The position numbers and the translations under genes were made by a program. Below, one piece after another: positions 49,701 to 62,245 of a stretch of DNA of 64,000 bases. The stretch's first letter is position 1. Each line of letters opens with the position of its first letter. The stretch spans positions 124,001 through 188,000 of the forward strand of contig WBMW01003832.1 of assembly GCA_013396635.1 (NCBI GenBank), in the 5' to 3' direction. This stretch comes from Penelope pileata (lineage: Eukaryota > Chordata > Aves > Galliformes > Cracidae). Under the pieces are notes generated by a model that saw nothing but the letters and a program-made list of their open reading frames with translations, had not been told where the DNA came from and did no database searches.

Positions 49701-50672
49701 AACTCTGTACTTGCGTTAAATGCATTCTGTTGTAAAAGCAGCTTTACACTGTGGAGGTACTAACTGTAAATTCACCAAAAAAAGCCAACATATATATTGC
49801 ACCGAAATGCTACAAGTACTGCTATAATGGCAATTTCTTGTTGCAGAAAATGGAGTCAAAGTGTCTAATCCAAACAAGAATATTACTGTTTTATTTTGAT
49901 GGGGAATAATGACAGCTCAGCTAGGACAGTTGGAGGCACACCAAGACAAAGAAGAGGGAAATGCATAGCCAGTCTTTGCATTATATTCATCTCACGGAAA
50001 GGTTTCAACTTCTAGTGCTGTCAGTTTACCCTTTATTTTTTAACTTCCTTTATATTATATTAAAAAGACTTCAAATTTTTTTTTTTTTTGGGGGGGGGTG
50101 GGTGGGTTGTTTTTTTTTTTTCCTCTGGTGCGCTTGCTTCAGAATGCTAATATCTTCTCCCTCAGCTACAGTCCAACCTCAAGCTAAATCATGTTGGAGC
50201 AAGTAATGCTTTCTGAATGAAAGTTTTATTTTCACACACAGCCAAAATGAGTTATATTGCACCTGCATGAACGATGTTTCCCTTATTTTATGAAACTGGA
50301 AGACAGCCAAGTCTGACAGGGTTTCTGTAGGTACAGATTTTTTCACATGCCTCTTCCCAGCACCACCTGCTACAATGATTTGTCTGTTCCCCTCAGGTAG
50401 CTCACAATTTAAAACATGTTACTACTCAGATTGGCCACACCCAGAGATAATGCATTCTTTTTTTGACAACGGTTGTGTTAGCCAAATATGACATAGTGAT
50501 CTATGTTAGCTATTTTTTGAACTTTGCATAACTGTCTTTGTTACTGGATATCAGGGGTAGCTGATACTGCTATACTGAGAGTTCTACAACTGTAGCACCA
50601 GACCAAATTGGATGCTAAACAAATACATTTGGACTAAGGAAATGGGAAACTGAATGAGCCGAGTAATCCAGG
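46765..50672. other. Unique AT-rich DNA without a recognisable gene
   Basis: No exon, RNA gene or transposon was recognised. A 110-aa plus frame (47375-47707) and several shorter frames have no recognisable features. The T/G tract at 50076-50121 is listed separately. Confidence 0.6.
50076..50121 (+). repeat. T tract / G-run / T tract with G-quadruplex potential
   Basis: Fourteen T, then nine G (50090-50098), T, GGG (50100-50102), T, GGG (50104-50106), then a second T run. The plus strand has enough G runs with single-base loops to form an intramolecular G-quadruplex. This is a sequence property; formation in cells is not shown. Confidence 0.7.
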
Positions 50673-50990
50673 GTTTTGGGGAGAGACTTTACCAGGATGT
50701 TCAGTGATAAGATAAAGAGTAATGGCTTTAAACTAAAAGAGGGCAGATTTATATTAGTTATGGGGAAGAAATTCCTTACTATGAGAGTGATGAGACACAG
50801 AAACAGGTTGCCCAGAGAAGCTGTGGATGTACCATTCCTGCAAATGTTAAAGTTTGGGTTGGATGAGGCCCTGGGCAACCTGATCTAGTGGAAGGTGTCC
50901 TTGCCCATGTCGGGGTGGCTGAAATTAGATATCTTTAGCAATTCCTTCCAACACAAACCATTCTAAGATTCTGTGAGTCTGTAATTCTAG
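50673..50990 (+). mobile_element. CR1 3' fragment, plus strand, degenerate tail
   Basis: A short 5'-truncated CR1 beginning near GGGGAGAGACTTTACCAGG. A 70-codon frame (50676-50888) reads NGFKLKEGRFIL, RHRNRLPREAVDVP and LDEALGNLI, the end of ORF2. The 3' UTR motif CTAGTGGAAGGTGTCCTTGC follows, and the tail CCATTCTAAGATTCTGTGAG is recognisable but mutated. It belongs to the same general subfamily as the 35.4-kb copy and is visibly older. Confidence 0.9.
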
Positions 50991-51458
50991 TTTGTTATCT
51001 CATCTAGCATTAAATGGTAAGAGGCTTTGAAAACTAAAGTGCAAAAAATGCTGTGTAAGATTGCAATTTTGCTATCATATAGTGCTGAAGTTTGTAAGAA
51101 GAGTGAGATGAGTACATCTATTTTACATTGGCTGTGTTCTACCTCCTCAAACAACAAATTTCTTTTCCCATTGTTGTCAACCTAACACCTTTTGCAGCAG
51201 ATTCCTCACAGAAAAATGAACTAAAGCCAGCTCCATATTGGGAGGATCTGTCTGTCCTAGGTGTAAAATGATTCAATTTTAGTAAATTCTCTGCCTATTT
51301 TTCTGCTTTAAACAACTTCTTTTTGGTTAATTGATGCTATAGGCAGGTAACCAATTTTCTCCTGTGCATGGATTAGTAGAATTCCATTGTCAAGATGTTC
51401 TAATTGTTAATTTGCATACTTGAGAAAGATTATAGTTTTGACTGTGAAACCTACCACT

Positions 51459-51506
51459 TTTTTTTGTTTGTTTGTTTGTTTTCTTTTGTTGTTGTTGTTG
51501 TTGTTT
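51459..51506. repeat. (GTTT)n and (GTT)n microsatellite
   Basis: T run, then four GTTT units, a short interruption, then about six GTT units. Confidence 0.85.
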
Positions 51507-54500
51507 TGTTTGAACAAAGTAGAGAAAATAGTTTTTTGTATTTAATTAATAGCTGCATTGTATCAAGCATTGGAAGACATTGAACACAATTATGAAGCAT
51601 ATTTAAAGAACACATGCTCTTAATTCTCCTCTTTCGGAACAGTTCAGGGTTGAAGAACTTCCCTTTTGAGAAGTTAGATAAACTCTAAGGCTGAAATGGC
51701 CCCTAAAAGAAGTTCAACTCACAAATGATTGTGGGAATCCAATAAACTCTACTCCTGACACTGTTTATAATTCATATACCCTAGGAATTCCCCTTCTTTA
51801 TCTTTGCCCTTCTCTTCACAGTGAAAAATAAAGTAACGTTGAGTTATTAACTTGAGGTGCCTAATTGGAGGTATAGTCCTACAGAAGATGAGGCACTTTG
51901 AAGTATATACAGATTAATAGATCGTGATAAAGCTGTGTGTGTGCGAGGGGGGCAGGGGTGCACACAACTTAATTCTGGCAACTGGTGGCTCATGAGAAAG
52001 GTACTAACTTACCAGGTTTGGGATTTTGATCACAGTTTAGCTAACTCAGACTAATTTTTTTTTTTCCAGTAGTAGTCAATATTTCTGGATATTTGAAAAA
52101 AAAATCCTGCTTCTTCTTCAGGAGAGTATTGTGACTCACTTATATTACTGCTGCTTTGCAAAGAGATACGCAACCAATATTGCCCTCAGATAGTATCAGT
52201 AGCTGTTAATATTAATTCCTTCATTAATCCACCATACTTCTTTAATATACAAACAGTGACAGAAGATTAAATATTTTGAATTTATGATGCGAACTGTCCT
52301 GCACCCCTACAGTCTATTGGAACAAAGTGACTAAATGCAAAGTGACCACAAAATGTTTCCATATAAATAAATTTTTTACTAGTTTAAGAAAAGTCATTAC
52401 ATGAAATAATGGAAATTCAAAGCTATCTCTAGTTTATGGATAAATAAAGTTTTTTGAATGTTATAGCCAAGTTCTGTAGATGGATAGACAGTATCAGAAC
52501 AAGGAAGAATAAAATAGTGAAGGGAAGATGGATGAAGTTCATGGATCTAGTGAAACCGTGAAAAGCCATTGTTCAAGAGGCAGGAACTAAGAAATGTATG
52601 AGTGATGGGATGATAGAAGACAGCCACATCATTCCTCTGAAGAGTTTCTTTAGATTTGTCTTCCTGTGATCAAAGGAAGTACGGGAAGAATAAAAAATGT
52701 GTTGATTTAAGTGAGAAGAACCTAAAATTCCCATGTAAATTTTGGATAATTATGCACTGGTTAGCACTACGCAGCAAAAGTATTCTCTTTAGAGACTGAA
52801 AGGGAAAAATGTGAGGATTAAGGCAAACCAAATAAAATATAAAATTTCATGCATACGTGGGCAGATAAACATTTCATAACACAAATCAACTTCTGTGTGA
52901 ACATTATAAAGTTCACTAATGACTGTGTTAAGGCTTTTGGAGGAGTCATACATCCTATTTTATGTGAATTAGCTTAGTCCTTTTCATGAAAAAAACCTGA
53001 CTCTTTTATGGCTATAGCTAGTTCATACTCCGATAGAACAGTCAGATGACACATCAGTAGACTTTTAATATTGGGTTCATTTGCAATTAGTTAGTTAAAT
53101 AGTATACGTTAAATGCCAACACACAAGCAGGTAGTATAGAAATGTACATAGGAATATTTCATTGTAGGTAGTTGTTTACCATGGCCATCACAGCTGATTG
53201 GCATTGTAGAGATTTTGAGGGCAAAATGAATGTGCAGATGGACAGTTACCAAACTACTGGGTTCTCTTTTCTAGGCTATTAGGTAACATTATGTGGAGCT
53301 AATAAGAGATGTTGATTGGACTCATTACAGGAAAATTCAATGGTATTCACCACGCAAAAACAATGGAAATGATCAGTTATTGTGCTGTGGTTTGTGCCAT
53401 TTTAACAGCCCAACAATTTGTACTGATATTGAAACTGATCACAGATCATCATTTATCAGAATGAGGAATGTTTCTGATGAGAACATCCATCAGAAAATCT
53501 TCTCTTGCAAGTTTCAGGTCTACGGATCATCATAAGATAAGAACTTGTCCTAAAGCTGATCTAAATCTGAAATGATAGGGAGTAGGACTGTGCAAACAAA
53601 AACTCAAAGAAAACGCTCTGAGTGACCTAGTCACTGGGATGTGGCAGGACTGGTGTGGTCCTGATTAAAATGTCCGATCTCTGGAAAACAGCTGCTGTTT
53701 CCTCTTTGTTAGTATTAGTTCAAGTCCTTAGCAAAATGCTGACAGACTAGGCAGCTCTTTAGATTTTAGCAGAACAAAGCCTGTCGTTGAACGACTTCTA
53801 TTATTAGATTTCTTGCCCTTAACAGCTTCAGAATAACCTTAAACTGTTTGTTTGTGTGCTTTATTTTTAGTCTTGACCACTTAGTTGGATAATCACTTAC
53901 TGATCCTCAGTGCCCATGGAGCTGTTATCATAGAACTGTGAACAAGTTTAAGATATAGGCAAGGGATATTTGCAGACTAGACACCTGTGATTTTTTTTCA
54001 AGTCAGGTAATGGCAGAATACCTGAGGTTCTTAAGATTAATTTGTCATAGACTTCTGAAGAAAAAAAAAACAAAACCAACAGCTCAGGATTTAACAGATT
54101 TTCATCCAAAACTCTCCATGATGTTCACCTGAACTGCAATTATGCGGTCATGGAATATGAAAAGTTTTGGCTCTAGTTTTTGTTCTAGGTGCTGTACTTT
54201 AGTCAGTGTAATCCCAGCAGCCTCTAGGTCTGGGAGCCAGAATTAGATGGTATCCTAAATAAAATTCTTTTCACAGGGCTTTTGAAACATTAGTGTTTGC
54301 GTTATAAAATGTCCTCTTGAAGTTTCCAGGTCTGCATGCTTTAATACAGGAAAGATGAAAAAACTTCTGGTTTTGGGATGTTTATGTCAGTGAAGGCCTT
54401 AGAGACCTATGCACCTTCTTTTGTGTAATGGCTGTCATCTCAGTCCTACAAGGACAAATATTAAAGGCTGATATTATCTATTGAGAAGGTTTTTTGGCTA

Positions 54501-55127
54501 AGTTAGAAACTTTAGATTTCAAGCAGTATATGCAGGAAAAAACTGTAATTTTGAAGTTCAGCTTTGATTACTCACTGACCATATTTAGTTAGGCGTAAGC
54601 AATTTTAATTGGCAGTCTGTAGATCAGAAATAGCACTGGGACTCAGAAGTCAAATTAGTGTGGTCCCCGACTGCACTGTATGCAATTTACTGGGTCATAC
54701 CAAAAAACTTCATCAGTAGTATAACATGTCAAAATTAGTCACTTAAGAATGTAAACAGCTCCAGAAACAGGACTGAGCAGGCCTCCAGCCATCTGCTTTG
54801 TGTGTTAGTCCCACTTTTTCACTGTAGGCACCGATTTTTGTTCACTCAGCCAGATGATCATCATCTTAGATTCAGCTGAGTGTCCCGAAGTAGCAGAGAG
54901 CTAGAGATGTCAACAGATTGCCATGCCTTCCGGTAGGGGCACAAGGCTCTGGGCTCAGCAGGGAGGAGCAACATGAACAGCTGGTACATTCCAGGACCTC
55001 TTTTCCATCTTCTCCTCTATTTTTTTTTTTTTCCTTGCTACAGATGTGAGAAGTGAACGATGTAGTCATTAATAGAAAAGGCACCCGGGTGTAACACTAC
55101 ACTTTTTAACTCAAGCCAGAGACAAGC

Positions 55128-55210
55128 CTTCCTCCCTTGCTTTTTCCCTCCCCCTTTTTCCCTCTTTCCCTCCCTTTCCCCCTCTCACCTCTCTTCTCAC
55201 ACTTTTCTCT
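55128..55210. repeat. CT-rich polypyrimidine tract
   Basis: About 80 bases of C and T with very few purines (CCCTCCC and CCCTTTCCCCC units). It could form a triplex or act as a long pyrimidine tract before a splice acceptor, but no exon was recognised after it. Confidence 0.75.
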
Positions 55211-56263
55211 GATATTCTGGCATTCAGAATTGGATTTATAACTTTTTTTTTGCATTATAATTTCTACCTCATTTTTTGATCTTGTTTTATTATTTTATTT
55301 TTTTCCCTGTCTGTTCTGCAGCGTTGGCTTTTATGGGCCTGATTCTTCATTCTATGAAACTAGATGTATTTGGGTTAAATCCTATTGAGATAGATTTGTA
55401 AAGTTATATGAAATAACAAGGAGATCTGAAATAGAATAATTTAGTTAGTTAGTTAGTTACTGACACCAGGAGAATCATTCCAAAAGTCTGGAGAAACATA
55501 CACTAGTCATGCAAACAGAAAACAAATTCTGAAACGTATAATTAAAAAAAAAAAAAAACACAATAAACAACACAATCAACCCTCTGAACAGTAGTGATAG
55601 TGTCAATTGCTAGTTCATATAAAAGAATCAGTAGGGGATTAAGCAATTGCTTGTGCGAAGAATAAACCAACGGTTTCTTAAAACAGTGCTCAGCTGATAG
55701 CCATTTAATTAAACTATTTGCTTTAACATTTGTGAGTTTTAATGGATTTTCAAGAGAGGTTAAAGGGAGAAGCTGGAGGATAAAAATTAATACAGATACA
55801 GAAAGCTTTCATTTCTTTGCTAAATACATGGCATTTCAATACATTTTCATTCTATCGATAGAAGAATAGACAAAACATGAGAATTGTGAGCATAGGAACA
55901 GCTAGTGGAATAATCATCCTAAGTTTAACGAGAAAGTAAATACTATTTGGTACTGTCCTTACAGTACAGACATGTTTCATAGATGTTAAGAACAACAGTG
56001 AGAGAAAATGACTCACACCAGAGATGCAAAACTCTCTTGCAGAGTTAATGAGCTGCTCCAGTGATCTGTGTGGAGAAAAAAAATGATTTTGAAAAATGAC
56101 ATAGTGAAAAAAGGTAATTTAATTTGCTGTTGAAAATGTTCAAAATGATAGACATCGTCACATCAAAGACTTGATGAAGTTAAATACTAATATTTCAGCA
56201 TACCTACTAACCAGTGAGAATTAGGAAAAAATATTTTGTAGGAATGAGCAGTAGAGGCATATT

Positions 56264-56470
56264 TTCATAGAAATATAGGATCACAGAATATTTTGGGTTG
56301 GAAGGGACCTTAAAGACCATCTAGTCCAACAGCTTTGCCATGGGTAATGACCACTTCCACTAGACCAGGCTGCCCAAAGCCCCATCCAGCCTGGCCTTAA
56401 ACACCTCCAGGAATGGGGCATCCACAGCTTCTCTGGACAACCTATTCTAGTGTCTCACCACTGTAGATTT
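56264..56470 (-). mobile_element. Short CR1 3' end, minus strand
   Basis: The plus strand starts TCATAGAAATATAGGATCAC, the complement of the CR1 tail, then GGTTGGAAGGGACCTTAAAG, CTAGTCCAAC and the complement of the ORF2 end (CCCATCCAGCCTGGCCTTAA). The 5' truncation is near 56466-56475, after GTGTCTCACCACTG. About 200 bp, a typical size for an avian CR1 insertion. Confidence 0.9.
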
Positions 56471-56588
56471 TCTTCAGCTTTTACTATGTTTTAAGCTTCT
56501 GGCAAGTAGTGGAGAAAGGATATTATGTTTAACAGGATCCTGATATGATCAACTACTGCTATTTTATGCTGTGTGGATCATATCAGAT

Positions 56589-56785
56589 CCTGCACCAGAA
56601 ATAGCGTGGCCAGCAGGAGCAGGGAGGTGATCGTTCCCCTGTGCACAACTCTGGTGAAGTCACAACTTGAGTACTGTGTTCAGTTTTGGGCCCCTCATTA
56701 CAATAAAGACATCAATGCCCTGGAGCATGGCTAGAAAAGGGCAAAAAAGCCGGTGAGGGGTCCAGAGCTCAAGTCTTATGAGAAG
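56589..56785 (+). mobile_element. CR1 ORF2 fragment of another subfamily, plus strand
   Basis: Translation of the plus strand gives RNSVASRSREVIVPL, then LEYCVQFWAPHYNKDI, and later a degraded counterpart of the EHKSYEERLREL-type block. This is the conserved C-terminal segment of CR1 ORF2. Both ends are lost and there is an in-frame stop. It lies about 120 bases from the minus-strand fragment at 56264-56470 and covers a different part of the element, so the two are separate events or pieces of a rearranged copy. Confidence 0.78.
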
Positions 56786-57839
56786 TGTCCTCCTCTTGTC
56801 CCCTCACAGCTCCTGTTAAAGCTCAGCTCATTGTGCACAAAAGAATGAAAGATTCATGAGCTGGAAACACAGAAAAGGAAGAGGATCAAGGCTCTGTAAT
56901 AGTGATGGGCAACAGAGTATGTAACACATTAGTGCCTAAATAAATCCAGCATCAATCTGCACCCTTATCTTCACAGGCTGATATTCCCCTCACCTCTTGT
57001 TGTCAGCTGGACACTTACTGAAATGTTGCCTTTGGACTTTGCCAGACCCCTTGCAATTAGCAAGAATGTATCAAAAACAAAAGTTACACTACCCTCTGGT
57101 CTCTTGTCTATCCACCTATTACCCTATCCTAATATTTGATTTATTAATGCCGTTACACATAGCATTACCATGATATGCTTTTGTTAGCTTGAAAAATTCA
57201 GATGGCATTGGTCATTCATTTGATATTATTTAGTGGTTAAGATGCTCGAAATATATAAGAGTAGAGTCTTTAATTCTTATTTTTTCTACTCCTAATTCTG
57301 TGATGAACTTGTCTGAATAAGGTTAGCAGCAAGAAAGTTTCGGTACTTCTTGATATTTAAGTAGTCTTGGAAAAATAAATCAGGCATTCCTGCTCAAAAA
57401 ATATTTGATTATCACACTGACAGATATTTCATTCACAACTGTTCTGCTCCTATAATTAAATAGATTGGAATCTTCCTGCAATATAGCATGTTGTGTTTCT
57501 TATCCAAGAAAAAGCCTGGGCATTAATTTCCCTCAAAGTTTTTGTGCATAGAGGCATTAAAGATGATGGGATGGAAGGAACAAACTTCTTTGCACAAAGA
57601 TGTTGAGAAATCTGGTCAAGTATTATCACAACAGGACCCTCATACTTGTTGTCCAGTCAGCTTACTTCCCCCATATCATTTATCAAAGGGCTGTGTATCT
57701 CTCAGTCTGCTTCTCTAGGGAAGTGTAGTAAAGATAGGAGAGAGGTGTATTCTGACCCAGCTAAGAGAATCACAATGATAACAGAAAACACACACAAATT
57801 AGATGATGCATTTAATATATTCACCTTTGGGGCAATATA

Positions 57840-57870
57840 TACACATATATAAATATATATATATATATTA
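57840..57870. repeat. (AT)n microsatellite
   Basis: ACACATATATAAATATATAT-type alternating sequence of about 30 bases. Confidence 0.8.
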
Positions 57871-60800
57871 ACAGATTTCTGTAGAAAATGGAAAACCAAT
57901 AATCTCTTCTTATTCTTACAGCAACACAGAAGTCTATGCCTTCAATAATTTGAAATGTTGTTCATTGCTATAGGCACAAATTAACCAGACTATTTTATTT
58001 TTGCTATTCATTTGCATTATTTTCTCATCTAGTCATAAATTTATCCTAAGAAAACAAAATAGTACTTTAAAGTGATATTTGAGGGTATGTATGGATATGA
58101 TTTTGATAGATCATTAATTTCAGACACTTAAAAGACAAGAAAGTTAAGTTCTTTGGGGAAAAAAAGAAATCTTCATTTTATTTATATAGAACAGTGCTAG
58201 TGCTAGCACAATTTCAGTTAATGTAGAAAATCAGTTGTTTCTAGTATAGTCAAATGAATATTGTTTATATTTTGTCTACTTTCTTCTTCCAGTTTAGCTT
58301 TCTTCAGTGTGATATATCCTTTTCATTGAATTTCCTACCTAGGCACAAGGAACCATATAGTCATTACAACAATAAATATCCAGATTTGTGCAATCTTCCC
58401 TGGTAAAAATAATGCAGCAAATAAACAAGACTGGATTAGAATAAATTGCTGAAATCAAATAGGAGCATGCTTCTGCCCAAAACTAACATGTCCTGTGTGA
58501 CAGCTCTATTATATTAAAAACCAAGAAGTGGGAGTTCCATGCAGTGTGATGCAAATCATAGCTTTGTTCAGAGAAGACTTTGGAATAGTAAATTATGATC
58601 TTGTTTCAACTGTGATTCCTCCTGTAAGACATAAATGTTCCGGAGTACTTCAGAGGCTTAGGTTAACACTTTCTTCTTTGAAAATTTTAAGGTGCCTTTT
58701 TTTTTTTTTGAATAGCATAATGCTCTTATCTTAATTATATTTTTCCACTGTTACAAAGCACATTTCTAGGAACTAAGATTAACTTTTTGTAGAGAAGAGC
58801 CACATGCTTCCAATTTGTGAAAGCCGTCTGTAAATACACAGAAATATGCAGTGATCTGCACACTTAATATAGGGTCAAGTACCGGATAATAGGTATACAT
58901 TACCCAGAAATTGTGAAAGGGTAATTTTTTTCTTTAGTAGCAAACATAAAATTTCTACCACATAGGAGAAAATTTTAATGGTGAAGGTAGTCTAGTACTG
59001 CAACCCCAAGAAATCTTTTATTGTGTTTTCTGCCATAATTTACTCCTGTGACTTGCTCAATCTAGACAAAAAGTGTTACAATATGTCCACACTAAGCAAA
59101 TGAGAGTTGTGTAGACAAGCCACTATATGATGCAAAAATGTTTAAGCGGAACAGGACTGGACAGGCCCTGTTGCCCCACTCCTTCTCCCTCAACATGGGC
59201 AAAAGGAGAAGGCAGGACCTGATTCCCCACAGACATCTCCCAGCCCATCAGACCACTCAGTTACCAGCACCTCTAGGTACTGTGCCTTCCCAAGTTGCCT
59301 TCTTCTTCTCCCCTCAGGGAAGAGTTGTTACTTCAGGTTCAAAAATACCTCCCAGGACTTTGTCAAGGTGTGCATTAATAAGGCAATTGCACGCTAAGAT
59401 CAGAGGAGAAATCTGAAACCCACTGGACAATTCTGTCATGGAATCACAGCTGCACATTTACAACTTTCCATTCCCACACAGATATCCATTTATCCCACAG
59501 CTTCTACAAAATGAAAAACCTCTTGGAGCCACAATTTAAAGAAACCATATAATAAAAATACTTCATTTTTTTTTTCCATTTGATTTAAAAGGTGGAAGCA
59601 CATTGCCTGTTATTGGTCATTTCAGTTTGTTCCTTTATATATTCAGCCTATAATACAGTTTAAAAGCCTCAGTATTGTGCCAGTAATGACTTTCTTTTCT
59701 TCACCACTGTGGCAAAATCGACCATAGTGAAACCAATTGTAATAATACCTCAGGTAAGCAACCCTAGGGAAGCTTAAATTCCTTGGAAAGATAGGATAAA
59801 TTATATAAATAAGTTTTTTTTTTTTTAATGAAAAAATGTGTAATTCCTCCTTTTTCTGGGCTTACTTTTTACAAAGAGAAGGCCCCCCTCTTGCTGCCTA
59901 AATTCACTTATTTTTCTTATTCAGAAAATAACTCCTAGCTTTAGAAAGGCTACCTCTATTTCAGGAGAGAATGAGAATGGTAAGAGCTGATTAGGTTTGG
60001 TCTTCTGATTTCTCTTCCAGAACAGTACAATCAATGGTCAGAAAGAGATACACAGAATAGTGCTCAGCCCATCAGAGCTTTCCTACAAACCTTGCTTGGG
60101 CTCCATTATCATTTTTTTTTTTCCTTTTCACAGAAAAGTGTGATTCTTCTCATGTTTCAATCTTTGTTGATGTGTGAGGATTTGTAGTGTTACCTTCAGA
60201 GTAATACAAATATTCTTATGACAGGCCTGGTTAAAAACACAGAAGTGCTACTTTTTGCTTATCTACCTTGTTTACCTCAAACAGTCTTCAGGCTGTTCCA
60301 GGAAATTGCAGGAAATTCTTCAAAAAGGAAAAAAAAAGTAAAAATCCTGACATGAGCAAATAAGAATGGAAAGTGATTTGTTTCCTTGTTTGTTTGTCTT
60401 TGTCTGTTTTGGCAGCAAAAAGGTTCGGAGAAAGTAAGATACTTATTGAACAATTCAGATACAATCTTGCCCCTGAGAAGCAAAAACACTGGGATGGAGT
60501 ATTAAACAATTCCTTTGATTTTTAATCAGATCATTATCCTGAGATTCTTTCCTTTTTCTTATTATTAATCTTTACCACACCCTCACACTTTTCCTGTGTT
60601 GCCTCTTTCTTTTTTTTGTTTAAAAGCACCTTTCACAATCTGCAAAAACAAGTCTATGTTTACATATTTGAAAGACATTAAACTTAAAGAAATTTCATTA
60701 TCCAGTGTTTACAATTCAAGAAGCTAGGCAGCTTTTAAATTTGCATGAGCGGCATATGGGTGGATCTTCTCCCCAAGGTTTTTTTTTTTCTTTATAATTC

Positions 60801-62059
60801 ATTCTGTACATAATCTGTATTTAGAACTACTGCTTTGATACTGAACACTATGAACTCACTGAAAAATTAAATAACCACATCTGTAAAACAATTGTAAATA
60901 CTTCCAGTTTTTTAAAAAGTTTGCATGCTACATTTCTATAAGAAAGGAATATCACTGTAAAAATATTCAGCCTTATAATCAATAAACATAACCTTCCAGT
61001 GTGTTTTAAAGACCTTCATTTGTCTTCACATTTTACTTGCAAGCATTATTGGCTACATGACATGAAGGTCATTTTAAGGAAAGTACACCTATCAGATGTG
61101 ACAAAGGTAACGTGTTACCAGAATATCTGAATTTCATAAAAAATGCTAGAATAAACTGCTACAGAGTAAAAATTCTGAACCTCATTACCTTTCACAAAGA
61201 TTAGTTTTAGTAAAACAATCACTGAAAAGCAACTATTATTCCCAGATTTTTTTGACATAATATTAGTTTTGTCAATCCTTATATTTGTCATTTCAAATAC
61301 AAAATGAGAATGATTTCTATGCTTTTAGCATCAGAGCGAGAACATAAAGTTCCCAAGGGGAGCAGCTTATTCTCAGATATTTATCCAAAACCAAGGACTA
61401 TGTTTTCTGGAGAGGGGAGTTTAGCTTTGTTTTTAACATGCTAGTCTCTTTAAACATGTCAGCGTTTGGAAACTAAGCAGCTTTTGTTGAAATCTGAGCA
61501 CTGAGTGCAGCCAGTTTAGTATCAGAATCTGAAGAAATCTCTATTCAGGCCAGATGCTTGCAACATCTCTAAAGGTTCTTTGATTAATTGAGGTGAAACC
61601 ACCCTGTATAACAGGGTCAGCACACACAAGCTTTCATTATTTTCTTCATTTACATCAATTAGAATTATGGAGGGCCTGGGGCTACTCCTGACTTCTAAAA
61701 ATATTATCTACTCCTAGGTGATGTTTAAATGGAACACCATGAAGACTACATCATATTTCATTAACAAAACTTTTATTTCTTTCATCAGTGATGGAAAGAT
61801 GTATATTAGATACATTGCTAAAGTAAGACAACATATATTACCCAAGGTGGTCAGGTTCTGAAGAGCTGGAGCTTGGTGTATATCACAACAATCAATCTAA
61901 AGATAGCAAATTTCATTTTTGCATGGGCTGTAGTTAAGAAAGAATGAACATAAACTCCAGCAGATATTGTGGATTCCAGTATTCCTTTTAAAACAGATTA
62001 AATGGTGTGCAATCCATTCCTTTGTATTATGGCTCAATTGAGGAATGTCTTTTCCAGAT

Positions 62060-62152
62060 AAAGAAAGGAAGAAAGGAAGAAAGGAAGAAAGGAAGAAAGG
62101 AAGAAAGGAAGAAAGGAAGAAAGGAAGAGGAAGAGGAAGAGGAAGAGGAANA

Positions 62153-62244
<92 letters not shown>

Positions 62245-62245
62245 G
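62060..62245 (+). repeat. 186-nt homopurine microsatellite array with one undetermined base
   Basis: The plus strand contains only A and G for 186 positions, in three blocks: about eight GAAAGGAA units (from about 62063), about five GAGGAA units (to 62150), and about 23 AAAG units (62152-62243). The single N at 62151 sits at the boundary between the second and third blocks. The lysine/arginine/glutamate-rich frames crossing it are artefacts. Long homopurine mirror-type tracts can adopt triplex (H-DNA) structures and are prone to length change and misassembly. Confidence 0.97.

Larger units (their letters stand above)
50991..56263. other. Unique AT-rich DNA without a confirmed gene
   Basis: No transposon or exon was confirmed. 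Contents are a (GTTT)n/(GTT)n tract at 51459-51506, a strong polypyrimidine tract ending in CTACAG at about 55010-55043, a CT-rich tract at 55128-55210 and a (TTAG)n run at 55440-55458. The frame at 53293-53535 (80 aa, plus) has no recognised domain. Confidence 0.55.

Noticed and set aside
59138..59416. 92-aa plus frame starting with a basic segment, GC-richer than its surroundings; considered as a retrocopy or exon.
   Set aside because: I recognise no family, poly-A tail or target duplication, and the frame length is within chance expectation.
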